This document shows, one piece after another, positions 16,610 through 24,393 of a DNA stretch of 38,530 nt. The translations under genes and the position numbers were made by a program. How positions within the stretch are numbered: position 1 is the stretch's first letter; each line of letters begins with the position of its first letter. Origin of the DNA: an uncultured bacterium (lineage in GTDB: Bacteria; Pseudomonadota; Gammaproteobacteria; Burkholderiales; Burkholderiaceae_E); NCBI GenBank assembly GCA_903866395.1, contig CAIPNM010000166.1:1-38530 (forward strand), in the 5' to 3' direction. Under the pieces are notes generated by a model. The model had not been told where the DNA came from. It made no database searches and saw only the letters and a list, made by a program, of their open reading frames with translations.

Positions 16610-17902
16610 GTGGCAGGAGGGCTTTTCCTCGGATGCATCGCCGACGATTTCACCGGCGCAACCGATCTTGCTAACAATCTGGTGCGCGCGGGTATGCGGG
16701 TCGTGCAAACGATTGGTGTACCCAGCGAACCGCCCGATGCCGACGTCGACGCAGTGGTGGTGGCACTCAAGTCCCGCACCATCGAGCCCCGGCTCGCAGT
16801 GGAACAATCGCTCGGCGCGCTTCAGTGGCTGCGCTCGGTTGGCGCGCGGCAGATCTACTTCAAGATCTGTTCAACCTTCGACAGCACGCCTCGGGGCAAC
16901 ATTGGTCCGGTGACCGATGCGCTCATGGACGCGCTCGGTTGCGATTTCGCAGTCACCACTCCCGCGTTTCCAGATAACGGTCGAACGGTGTTCCGTGGTC
17001 ATCTGTTTGTGGGCGAACAGTTGCTAAGCGACAGTGGCATGCGCAATCATCCGCTGACGCCCATGACGGATTCGAATCTGGTTCGCGTGATGCAGGCGCA
17101 GAGCCGACATCAGGTGGGACTGATTGACTACCGCTGCGTGGCGCAGGGCTCGCAGGCAATCCGCGAGCGCATGGTGCAGTTGCGGGCCGATGGCGTGGGA
17201 ATCGCCGTGGTGGACGCCCTCTCCAACGATGATTTGCTCCGGCTGGGCCCAGCGCTGAGCGATGCCCCGTTGATTACCGCAGGATCTGGCGTGGCGATCG
17301 CGCTGCCGGCCAACTTCGGGATTGCTCCCTCCTTGGGGGCTGCCACGCTGCCCGCGCCAAGTGGCGCAGCAGCCGTGATTTCGGGCAGCTGCTCGCTTGC
17401 GACGCTGGCGCAGGTCGCGCATTTCCGGTTGCACGGCGGATGGGTCCTGGCGATCGACCCCCTTCAACTGGCTGCTGATGGCGAGCCGTTCATCGCACGT
17501 GCAATCGATGAAGCCGCAGCGAGGCTATCGTCTGTTCCTGTGCTGATTACCTCGAGTGCCAACGCGCAAGTGGTGCGCGATGCTCAGGCGCAACTCGGTA
17601 TCGAGACAGCGGGTACGCTGGTTGAAGCGGCGCTGTCGCGTATTGCAGTGGCGCTGGTTGAGCGTGGCGTCGGACGGTTGGTGGTGGCGGGCGGGGAGAC
17701 CTCGGGTGCATGCGTGCAGGCACTGGGCATCCGCCAACTCAGGATCGGTGCGCAGATCGATCCGGGCGTTCCGTGGTGCCATGCGACGCAGGTCATGGGG
17801 AGGAGGGAAGGGCTGCACCTGTGCCTCAAATCGGGCAATTTCGGGGCCGAGGATTTCTTCACACGCGCCTTGACCGCACTCGACTCAGGCGTGTTGCCGT
17901 GA
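16610..17902 (+). CDS. otnK: Four-carbon acid sugar kinase (3-oxo-tetronate kinase, OtnK-like)
   Basis: In the known tetronate pathway OtnK phosphorylates 3-oxo-tetronate at O4 using ATP. The N-terminal 'CIADDFTGATDLANNLVRAGM' is diagnostic of the family, as are 'FKICSTFDSTPRGNIGPV', the glycine-rich 'VAGGETSGACVQALG' and the C-terminal 'CLKSGNFGAEDFF'. I propose GTG 16610 (430 residues, 10 bases after the previous stop), because family members begin just before the IADDFTG block. An ATG at 16550 would overlap the isomerase gene by 50 bases and add 20 atypical residues. The ribosome site for the GTG is weak, so the start is moderately sure. The stop overlaps the next gene's GTG. Confidence 0.9.
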   Translation: MAGGLFLGCIADDFTGATDLANNLVRAGMRVVQTIGVPSEPPDADVDAVVVALKSRTIEPRLAVEQSLGALQWLRSVGARQIYFKICSTFDSTPRGNIGPVTDALMDALGCDFAVTTPAFPDNGRTVFRGHLFVGEQLLSDSGMRNHPLTPMTDSNLVRVMQAQSRHQVGLIDYRCVAQGSQAIRERMVQLRADGVGIAVVDALSNDDLLRLGPALSDAPLITAGSGVAIALPANFGIAPSLGAATLPAPSGAAAVISGSCSLATLAQVAHFRLHGGWVLAIDPLQLAADGEPFIARAIDEAAARLSSVPVLITSSANAQVVRDAQAQLGIETAGTLVEAALSRIAVALVERGVGRLVVAGGETSGACVQALGIRQLRIGAQIDPGVPWCHATQVMGRREGLHLCLKSGNFGAEDFFTRALTALDSGVLP

Positions 17903-18564
17903 ATGCGTCCAGTGCGCGCGAGGAAATCTGCCGCGTTGGGCGAAGCCTGTTCGATCGCGGTTATGTTCATGCCACGGCCGGCAATATCAGCGTGCGGCTC
18001 GATGATGGGGGGCTTCTCATCACACCCACCGATGCCTGTTTGGGGTTTCTCGACCCGGAAGCGCTTGCCCACCTGGACCAGGACGGGCGCCAGCTCTCTG
18101 GCGAACGGGCCAGCAAGACCGCGGTGCTGCATCGTCAAATCTATGCCCAGGCGCTAGCCTGGGACCCCGGTACGCGCTGCATCATTCACACCCACAGCAC
18201 GCACTGCGTAGCGCTCACGTTGGCCGCCTGCGGCGCGGAACTGCTCGCGCCCATCACGCCCTACTTTGTGATGAAGGTGGGTCATGTGCCGGTGGTGTCC
18301 TATCACCGACCTGGTGCGCCCGAGGCTGCCAACGAAGTAGCCGAGCAGATCGAACGCTATGGGCGCGACGGTCGACCGATCCGGGCGGTGATGCTCTCCC
18401 GATTGGGGCCCACGGTCTGGCAGGACAGCCCTGCCGCTGCGATGGCCGTGCTGGAAGAACTTGAGGAAACCGCGCGGCTGGCCTGCCTCGCGCGGGCCCC
18501 TTTGGTGCCGCTCGATGAGGTGGCTATTGACGAACTGCGTCGCGCATTTGGCGCGCGCTGGTAA
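17899..18564 (+). CDS. Class II aldolase/adducin family, OtnC-like, with altered active site
   Basis: Known OtnC is a zinc enzyme that decarboxylates 3-oxo-tetronate 4-phosphate to dihydroxyacetone phosphate. This 221-residue protein fits in length and in 'GYVHATAGNISVRL', the zinc pair H97-T-H99 and 'EELEETARL'. Two expected residues are changed: the SKE motif holding the catalytic glutamate reads S72-K-T74, and the NHG holding the third zinc histidine reads R168-L-G in 'VMLSRLGPTVW'. The start is GTG 17899 (GTGA overlap with the kinase). Either this is a subfamily with a different mechanism or substrate, or activity is lost; the intact frame and operon position argue against decay. No symbol is given because the reaction is in doubt. 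Confidence 0.82.
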   Translation: MNASSAREEICRVGRSLFDRGYVHATAGNISVRLDDGGLLITPTDACLGFLDPEALAHLDQDGRQLSGERASKTAVLHRQIYAQALAWDPGTRCIIHTHSTHCVALTLAACGAELLAPITPYFVMKVGHVPVVSYHRPGAPEAANEVAEQIERYGRDGRPIRAVMLSRLGPTVWQDSPAAAMAVLEELEETARLACLARAPLVPLDEVAIDELRRAFGARW

Positions 18565-18578
18565 TGGAAGGAAACACC

Positions 18579-19385
18579 GTGCCGAAGTTTGCCGCCAACC
18601 TATCGATGCTTTATCCGGAATTGCCTTTTCTCGAGCGGTTCAGTGCTGCCGCTACCGATGGCTTCGAGGCGGTGGAGTTTCTCTTTCCCTACGACTACGA
18701 ACCGGCGGTGCTTGCCGACCAACTGTTCCGACATGCGCTAAAGCAGGTGCTCTTCAATGCACCGCCCGGCAACTGGGCCCAGGGCGAGAAGGGACTCGCC
18801 TGTCTACCCGGACGCGAAGCAGAATTTTCGGCGTCGATTGATCGTGCGTTGATGTACGCACATGCGCTGGCCTGTCCGCGGGTCCATGTGATGGCAGGCA
18901 TCATGCCGCCGGCGATCGCCTATGAATCGCTACGGGCCACCTATGTTGCGAATTTTCGCGAGGCCGCCCGCCGCGCTGCGCCACTTGGCGTCACGCTGCT
19001 GATCGAGCCCCTCAATCAGCGCGACAACCCCGGCTACTTCGTGAGCCGCCAGGATGAGGCGCACGCGCTTATTGATGAAATCGGCGAGCCGAACGTGGGC
19101 GTGCAGATGGATCTCTATCACTGCCAGATCGTCGAAGGCGATGTAGCGATGAAGATCCGTCAGTGGCTGCCCTCCGGACGCGTCTCGCATTTGCAGATCG
19201 CTGGTGTACCCGAGCGTCATGAACCCGATGTCGGCGAACTGAACTATCGTTATCTGTTCGCGGTGCTGGATGAGGTGGCCGCGCAATGCGGCTGGCAGGG
19301 CTGGGTGGGGTGCGAGTATCGACCTGCGCGCGGGGCGGTGGCCGATGGCACCCGCGCAGGCCTCGCCTGGCGCACCGCGCGCTAG
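18579..19385 (+). CDS. otnI: Hydroxypyruvate isomerase family, 2-oxo-tetronate isomerase (OtnI-like)
   Basis: OtnI interconverts 2-oxo- and 3-oxo-tetronate. The 268-residue barrel starts 'MPKFAANLSMLYPELPFLERF', the usual N-terminus, and carries the signature 'LLIEPLNQRDNPGYF' with its metal/catalytic glutamate, 'QMDLYHCQIVEGD', 'HLQIAGVPERHEPDVGELNY' and the closing 'GCEYRP' glutamate. GTG 18579 has GGAAGGA about seven bases upstream and is preferred to the ATG at 18564 that overlaps the aldolase stop. It is last in the operon. Its stop codon shares the palindrome CTAG (19382-19385) with the stop of the convergent dioxygenase gene. Confidence 0.9.
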   Translation: MPKFAANLSMLYPELPFLERFSAAATDGFEAVEFLFPYDYEPAVLADQLFRHALKQVLFNAPPGNWAQGEKGLACLPGREAEFSASIDRALMYAHALACPRVHVMAGIMPPAIAYESLRATYVANFREAARRAAPLGVTLLIEPLNQRDNPGYFVSRQDEAHALIDEIGEPNVGVQMDLYHCQIVEGDVAMKIRQWLPSGRVSHLQIAGVPERHEPDVGELNYRYLFAVLDEVAAQCGWQGWVGCEYRPARGAVADGTRAGLAWRTAR

Positions 19386-20242
19386 CTTGTGTGCTGCCCC
19401 GTTGCGGCTGAGCGCTCCCATGCAATCGGGAACGCATGGTCATCGGCAGGATAGCGTCCGGCTTCCAGCACAGGGTCGCCGGTGACCCGCATGGTGGCGG
19501 GTCGGGGGTCCCACACCACATCGGGTCCAAAGTAGCGGTTCGAGATCGCGATACGTCGCCGGGTGGGCGAGAAGTTGCCTTCCGAACCGTGAACGGTGAG
19601 CGGGTGATGTACCAGGCAGTCGCCCGCTTTCATGGTCCATGACAGAAAGCGGTATTGCGGGTCATTGCGCAGCAGGCTGAAGTTGGGGCACTCCTCGAGT
19701 TCAGATTTGAAGCGCGGATCCTTATCGGGAATGGCTGCGCGATAAAACTTGTTCCAGCGATGGGAGCCCGCGATGTATTCGAGCGAGCTGTTGTCGGGCC
19801 CTACATCGGTGAGTGCCACCCAGATCGACAGGATCTGATTGCCTCGCATGGGCCAGAACGGCAGATCGTGATGCCAGTCGGTCATCTCGGAGGTGTTGGG
19901 TTCCTTCACAAACACCTGGTCGTAGAACATGCGTACATGGTCAACGCCCATCAGCGTGGCGGCGATTTCGGCATTGGGCGATTCGAGTGCCCAGGCGCGA
20001 AAGTCATCATCCCAGTGCCAGACAAACGAATTGATATGGTAGCGGCCACTTTTGCCGCCCATAGCCTGGGTGACCTCACGCGGTCTGGCGAGGGGGTGCG
20101 AGGCGTCCATCACGCGGTTGACCGCTAAGGTCATGCGTTCGATCCAGTCATGGTCAAACATCTGCCGCAGGCAGACGACGCCATCTCGATCGAAATCGGC
20201 GCGGTCTTGTGCGGTGACGGGATGTAACGGCTGTCGGTTCAT
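19382..20242 (-). CDS. Phytanoyl-CoA dioxygenase (PhyH) family Fe(II)/2-oxoglutarate-dependent oxygenase
   Basis: 286 residues with a double-stranded beta-helix oxygenase pattern. The iron ligands are H124 and D126 in 'DWHHDLPFW' and H218 in 'LTVHGSEGNFS'; the arginines at 228-230 ('RRRIAISNRYFG') should hold 2-oxoglutarate. Members hydroxylate unactivated carbons of varied small molecules. A GGGGAG site precedes the ATG. It is the third gene of the IclR-monooxygenase-PhyH operon, 18 bases after the monooxygenase, so it probably oxidises a related substrate or intermediate. The substrate is unknown. Confidence 0.9.
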   Translation of the reverse strand: MNRQPLHPVTAQDRADFDRDGVVCLRQMFDHDWIERMTLAVNRVMDASHPLARPREVTQAMGGKSGRYHINSFVWHWDDDFRAWALESPNAEIAATLMGVDHVRMFYDQVFVKEPNTSEMTDWHHDLPFWPMRGNQILSIWVALTDVGPDNSSLEYIAGSHRWNKFYRAAIPDKDPRFKSELEECPNFSLLRNDPQYRFLSWTMKAGDCLVHHPLTVHGSEGNFSPTRRRIAISNRYFGPDVVWDPRPATMRVTGDPVLEAGRYPADDHAFPIAWERSAATGQHTS

Positions 20243-20260
20243 GATGTCTCCCCTGTGTTG

Positions 20261-21751
20261 TCAGAATGAATAGCCCCAGCCTGCGATGGGCCAGGAGGCA
20301 ACCTCGCCGGCCGAATTGGCGAGTGCAGCGACATAACGATCGGGACGAAGGAGCACGTGCTGCGCGCCCATCGACTTTAGCCAGTTGCCAAGCGCAGGGT
20401 CGCTGAGTTGGCAGACCTTGAGCCGCTCGAGCACGGCGCGCGCATCGGGCGATGCTTGCAGCGATTCAGGCGCTGCGGTCAGCAACGCAAACCTGTGCGC
20501 GGCCAGTGCATCGTCTAGCAGACGACCGTCTGACAAGCGCGGCTGTGAGGCGAGGGTGCCCGCTACCGCCGCGCCTGTGTGGGCGCCTGGCCCGATCGCG
20601 GGCGACAGGTTGACAATCTCAGTGGTGCCCTCGCGGGCGAAGCGCTGATCGCGGAGCGCCGCTACCGCCGGATCGGTGGTCTGGATGATCTCGCCCAGCC
20701 GCATGGCGGTTTCAATAAACTCACGCGCATGGGGCAGTCGCTCGCTCTCGTAGCTGTCCAAAATGAACTCGGCAGCCTCCCCGCGTACAACGGCTGCCAG
20801 CTTCCAGGCAAGATTGGCCGCATCTCGGATGCCAGCACACATACCCTGTCCGAGAAATGGAGGCGTCTGATGCGCGCTGTCTCCGGCGAGCAGCAGCCGG
20901 CCCGCGCGCCAGCGCGAGGCGATCAACGAATGAAAAGTGTAGAGCGCTGATCGGACCAGCTTCGCCTGGTTGGGGCGAATCCAGGGCGCGAGCAGCGCCC
21001 AGAGATGGTCGGGTTCGAGGAGCGCCTGCGGGTTATCGCCCGGCATCACCATGATTTCCCAGCGCCGGCGACGACCGGTGACATTGACGAAGGTGACTGG
21101 GCGGGCTGGGTCGCAGTATTGAACGGTGGGCTGCGGTAGGGCGACATCGGCGGTCAACTCGACATCGACCACCAGCCATTCCTGGTGTAAACCCAGATCG
21201 TGAAGCGGGCCGCCGATTGCCTCGCGGACGATGGAGCGCGCCCCGTCGCAACCCACTACCCAGCGGGCGCGCAGTGTTTCGTCGGCCCCCGCGGAGCGGG
21301 TGCTGCCTACGCGGACTGCGACCTCATCAGCATGCTGCGTGACGCTCAGCGCCTCGAGGCCGTTTCTGACCTTCACGCAGCCAAACCGATCGAGCCCACG
21401 CCGCAGCGCACCTTCCAGATCGGGCTGGTGGAACAGATAGTTGGTCGCCCAGCCTTGTGGTCCCTGCGTGGCGGCGGCCTTTCGTTCGAGCATCAGGAGC
21501 CCTTGGGCGTTCACATATTGCATACCCGAGGAGGGACGCAGATCAGGTTCCAGGGTGGCGGCGAGGCCCATGTTCTGGAATACGCGCATCACCTCGCCGT
21601 CGAAATGCACAGCGCGCGGCAAATCGAGGAGTCCTGGCTCGCGATCGATGACCAGTGTGTCGAGCCCCATGGCGCCCAGCAGGTTGGCCAGCGCGGCGCC
21701 CGTGGGGCCGAGGCCGATGATCAGGACATCGTGAAGGTGATCTTGGCTCAT
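20261..21751 (-). CDS. FAD-dependent monooxygenase, aromatic hydroxylase type (MhpA-like)
   Basis: A class A flavoprotein hydroxylase of 496 residues. The dinucleotide motif GLGPTG (13-18), the DG motif in 'WVVGCDGARSIVR' (169-170) and the GD motif in 'LLLAGDSAHQTPPFLGQGM' (290-291) are all intact; the C-terminal 100 residues form the thioredoxin-like tail seen in MhpA and related phenol hydroxylases. It should use NAD(P)H and O2 to hydroxylate a phenolic or heteroaromatic ring. The ATG overlaps the stop of the IclR gene (ATGA), giving coupled expression. A specific substrate such as 3-(3-hydroxyphenyl)propionate is not supported; no mhp ring-cleavage genes are adjacent. Confidence 0.92.
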   Translation of the reverse strand: MSQDHLHDVLIIGLGPTGAALANLLGAMGLDTLVIDREPGLLDLPRAVHFDGEVMRVFQNMGLAATLEPDLRPSSGMQYVNAQGLLMLERKAAATQGPQGWATNYLFHQPDLEGALRRGLDRFGCVKVRNGLEALSVTQHADEVAVRVGSTRSAGADETLRARWVVGCDGARSIVREAIGGPLHDLGLHQEWLVVDVELTADVALPQPTVQYCDPARPVTFVNVTGRRRRWEIMVMPGDNPQALLEPDHLWALLAPWIRPNQAKLVRSALYTFHSLIASRWRAGRLLLAGDSAHQTPPFLGQGMCAGIRDAANLAWKLAAVVRGEAAEFILDSYESERLPHAREFIETAMRLGEIIQTTDPAVAALRDQRFAREGTTEIVNLSPAIGPGAHTGAAVAGTLASQPRLSDGRLLDDALAAHRFALLTAAPESLQASPDARAVLERLKVCQLSDPALGNWLKSMGAQHVLLRPDRYVAALANSAGEVASWPIAGWGYSF

Positions 21752-22557
21752 GCGCGTCTCTGCGCGGTCGAGCGGGCGATCGAGGTCACGCCTTCGTGGT
21801 GGCCGGGGGCGTCACTGAATTCGGCCAGCCGATGACTGATGGACTGGCCCGCCGCGCGAATACGCCCCGTCAGCCGTTCGAGGTCGGTGACCGCAAGTCG
21901 CTCTCGTGAGAGCGCGGCGATCACGCTGCCAAGGATGTCGCCGTCGGCTGCAAAGACGGGGGCTGCTACCCCGACATAGCCCGGATCGAGCTCGCCATGC
22001 GACACAGCAAATCCCTGCCGACGGATTGCGGCAAGCGACAACCTCACCTCTTCCCACTGGCCGCCAAGTTTGGCGTCGCGCGCATCGGCACGATGCGCGT
22101 CGTAAAGCTTTCGCAAGCGCGCGCGCGGAAAGTGCGCCACGATGATTTTTGATCCCGCGCCGCGAAACGGTGGCAGCGGGCGGCCTCGCCCGAAGCTGAG
22201 CGGCAGCCGCTCGAGCCCATGCTGCTGATGGGTCGTGACGATGTGATCGCCATAGCGACCCACCAGGTTCACTTCAAAGCCGGTGGCCGATGACAAGTCA
22301 GAGATGACGGAGAGCCCGGCGCGTAGCAGCGGGTCACTTCTCCGGATCTGCCAGTCGAGTTCGATGATGCGCGGCCCGAGCGCATAGGTGCCCGGCGCGA
22401 GCCTCACCAGCAGGCCGCTCGCGACCAGTTCGCGCAGATAGCGATAGCCCGTGGGTCGCGTAAAGCCTAGCGATTCGGTAATAGCCTCGGCGCTGAGGGT
22501 GGGGCGATCAGGCCCGAACAGGCTGAGGATGGAGAGGGAGGATCCGAGGCTGCTCAT
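21748..22557 (-). CDS. IclR family transcriptional regulator
   Basis: 269 residues. The N-terminal winged helix is visible as 'TLSAEAITESLGFTRPTGYRYLRELVASGLLVRL' (about 20-53), and the effector domain ends with the family pattern 'GYVGVAAPVFAADGDILGSVIAALSRERL'. IclR proteins bind short palindromes as dimers and respond to small catabolic acids. It is the first gene of the operon with the FAD monooxygenase and PhyH genes and faces the TRAP operon across 160 bases containing two copies of one motif, so it probably controls both directions and its own synthesis. It is the only dedicated DNA-binding regulator seen in the window. Confidence 0.93.
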   Translation of the reverse strand: MSSLGSSLSILSLFGPDRPTLSAEAITESLGFTRPTGYRYLRELVASGLLVRLAPGTYALGPRIIELDWQIRRSDPLLRAGLSVISDLSSATGFEVNLVGRYGDHIVTTHQQHGLERLPLSFGRGRPLPPFRGAGSKIIVAHFPRARLRKLYDAHRADARDAKLGGQWEEVRLSLAAIRRQGFAVSHGELDPGYVGVAAPVFAADGDILGSVIAALSRERLAVTDLERLTGRIRAAGQSISHRLAEFSDAPGHHEGVTSIARSTAQRRA

Positions 22558-22591
22558 GGGGATACGCGGCGATTCATAAACGGCAATATCT

Positions 22592-22613
22592 CAAATAGTG
22601 ACATTTGCTTCAA
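22592..22613. promoter_or_regulatory. Candidate IclR operator, copy 1 (regulator-proximal)
   Basis: Contains TGACATTTGCTTCAA (22599-22613), nearly the same as copy 2, and an inverted repeat CAAAT (22592-22596)/ATTTG (22603-22607). It begins 35 bases upstream of the iclR ATG, where its promoter should be, which would allow autoregulation. Confidence 0.5.
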
Positions 22614-22656
22614 GCGATAGCCCCTGCTTCTGCGCTTGACTGCATTTAATTCTTGA

Positions 22657-22677
22657 ATATTGACATTTCTTCAATAT
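22657..22677. promoter_or_regulatory. Candidate IclR operator, copy 2 (TRAP-proximal)
   Basis: Perfect inverted repeat ATATTGA (22657-22663), 7-base spacer, TCAATAT (22671-22677), which includes TGACATTTCTTCAA, matching copy 1 apart from one missing G. It covers the -35 box predicted for the TRAP operon, so binding could block or recruit RNA polymerase. Confidence 0.55.
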
Positions 22678-22687
22678 CCACTACATT
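22660..22687 (+). promoter_or_regulatory. Predicted sigma-70 promoter of the second TRAP operon
   Basis: A consensus -35 TTGACA (22660-22665), 16-base spacer and -10 TACATT (22682-22687, four of six). The start point would be about 25 bases before the ATG at 22718. It overlaps operator copy 2. The surrounding AT-richness stands out from the high-GC background. Confidence 0.5.
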
Positions 22688-22717
22688 GCCTCGCATAACA
22701 CTTACCAGGAGACACCC

Positions 22718-23749
22718 ATGCGCACCAGCATCCAGCGATTCCGAATCCGTGCACTCTGGGCCGCGGCCGCGCTCGTCATGGCAGGCGCCAGTGCTGGCGT
22801 TCAGGCGCAGACCGTTAAGCTCAAGTTCGCCATCTTTTCGCCCGACAAGGAGGCCACCTTCCAGAGCGTGTTCAAGCCCTTTGCCGAGGCGGTCAACAAG
22901 GAGGCGGGCGGCGCCATCGAAATCGAACTGTTCCCCAATGGTGCGCTTGGGCGCAGTCCAGTTCAGCAGGCGCAGATGGTGCTCGATGGCGTGGCCGATC
23001 TCGCCTGGGTGATTGCTTCGTACACGCCAGGGCGCTTTCAGGAAAATGAGGTGTTCGAACTACCCGGCGTGTTCGCCGACCTCCGCGAGGCGACACTGGT
23101 TTTCACGCGGCTCGTGAACAGCGGCAAGATCCGCGGCTACGACGATTTCTTTCCGATCGGATTGTTCGGGACGGCCCCCTACAGCCTGCATTCGCGCTCG
23201 GCGATCAATTCAATTTCCGATATCAAAGGCAAGAAGATCCGCACCTCAGGCGCTATTGAAAGCGAAACCATCAAGGCGCTGGGTGCTGTTGCGATCGGCA
23301 TGCCCGTCACGGAGGTGCCGGAGGCGATCAGCCGCGGCACCATCGACGGCACCACCTCGCATCCCGCGCCGCTGGTCGACTTCGGTATTTCCCGCGTCAC
23401 AAGCGCCCACTATTTCACCCGACTGGGCGTAGTGCCCCTCGCCATGCTGATGAACCGCAAGAAATTCGATTCGCTTCCTAAGCCCGCGCAAGATGCGATC
23501 CGCAAATACAGTGGTGAATGGACCGCTGCTCGGTTCAATGAAGGCATTGGCAACTACAACGCGTCAGTGGTGAAGCAGTTGCAGGCAGACCCCAAGCGCA
23601 AGGTGGTGTTCCCCTCTCAAGCCGATCTCGATGCAATGCAGCCGGCATTCCAGTCGGTGATTGACGTATGGGTCGCCAAGAGCCCGCGCAACAAGGAGCT
23701 TCTGGCGCTGGTGAGGGCTGAGCTCGCCAACGTGCGGGCGGGGCGCTGA
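22718..23749 (+). CDS. TRAP transporter substrate-binding protein (DctP-like), second system
   Basis: 343 residues with a long signal peptide cleaved near 'ASAGVQAQ', and an AGGAGA site before the ATG. The carboxylate-gripping arginine region reads 'IKGKKIRTSGAIESETIKALGAVAIGMPVTEVPEAISRGTIDG', the standard DctP layout. It differs clearly in sequence from the first TRAP binding protein (6049-7047), so it should bind another organic acid. Its divergent partner is the IclR-monooxygenase-PhyH operon, which suggests that the imported compound is the substrate or inducer of those oxygenases. That link is inference. Confidence 0.94.
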   Translation: MRTSIQRFRIRALWAAAALVMAGASAGVQAQTVKLKFAIFSPDKEATFQSVFKPFAEAVNKEAGGAIEIELFPNGALGRSPVQQAQMVLDGVADLAWVIASYTPGRFQENEVFELPGVFADLREATLVFTRLVNSGKIRGYDDFFPIGLFGTAPYSLHSRSAINSISDIKGKKIRTSGAIESETIKALGAVAIGMPVTEVPEAISRGTIDGTTSHPAPLVDFGISRVTSAHYFTRLGVVPLAMLMNRKKFDSLPKPAQDAIRKYSGEWTAARFNEGIGNYNASVVKQLQADPKRKVVFPSQADLDAMQPAFQSVIDVWVAKSPRNKELLALVRAELANVRAGR

Positions 23750-23805
23750 GCCCCTGTTGACGGTGATCGCCCCCGCAATGGAAGGTGGCTGATGAGGGGG
23801 CGCCA

Positions 23806-24393
23806 ATGAGTGATCGCACGGCGCTTTCCCAGGCGCCCCATTCAGCCACGGAGCATGCTCAAGCGGCTCGGGGCGGGCTGTCACGGTTAGAGCGCTTTGG
23901 TCTGATGGTCACTCGGGCGCTTTCTGCGCTCGGGCTCGCCGGACTCATGTTTCTCGCGCTCATGACCCTGTTTGATGGGCTGGCGCGCTGGCTTCTCAAT
24001 CAACCCATCGAGGGAGTGCGTGATCTGGCTGCGGTGACCGTGGCGCTTGCGGTCACGTGCTGCCTGCCGGTCGGCTTGATGGAGCGAAGCAATATCTCGA
24101 TTCGGCTGGTTTCGCATCTTGTTGGTGTGCGTGCCGGCCGATTGCTTGATGCAATGGCTGCGCTGATCACCGCGGTGGTGATGGCTACCTTTGGCTGGCA
24201 GTTCCTGGTCTTCGCTGGCAAGATCGCGCGCGCTGGCGAGACCACCTGGATTCTCAAGATTCCCACCGCGCCATTCTGGTATGGCGTCTGCGCGATTTTT
24301 GCGACGGCGTTTGTGGTCCAGGTGATCGTGGTTGTGCTTGAAATCGGTCGGCTACTCGGGCGGTTTGAACACGTGGCGCGGAGCGGCGAGTGA
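23806..24393 (+). CDS. TRAP transporter small permease subunit (DctQ-like), second system
   Basis: 195 residues with four hydrophobic segments after a polar 35-residue lead. 'GLARWLLNQPIEGVRDLAAVTVALAVTCCLPVGLMERSNISIRLV' is the DctQ core with the I-x-I-R-L-V ending. I prefer ATG 23806, with GAGGGGG five bases upstream, to an in-frame GTG at 23785. The stop overlaps the GTG of DctM (GTGA). Confidence 0.9.
   Translation: MSDRTALSQAPHSATEHAQAARGGLSRLERFGLMVTRALSALGLAGLMFLALMTLFDGLARWLLNQPIEGVRDLAAVTVALAVTCCLPVGLMERSNISIRLVSHLVGVRAGRLLDAMAALITAVVMATFGWQFLVFAGKIARAGETTWILKIPTAPFWYGVCAIFATAFVVQVIVVVLEIGRLLGRFEHVARSGE

Noticed and set aside
20261-21751. Firm mhpA assignment for the FAD monooxygenase
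   Set aside because: The fold and motifs fit many phenol hydroxylases; the mhpB-mhpF context is absent, so the substrate cannot be named.
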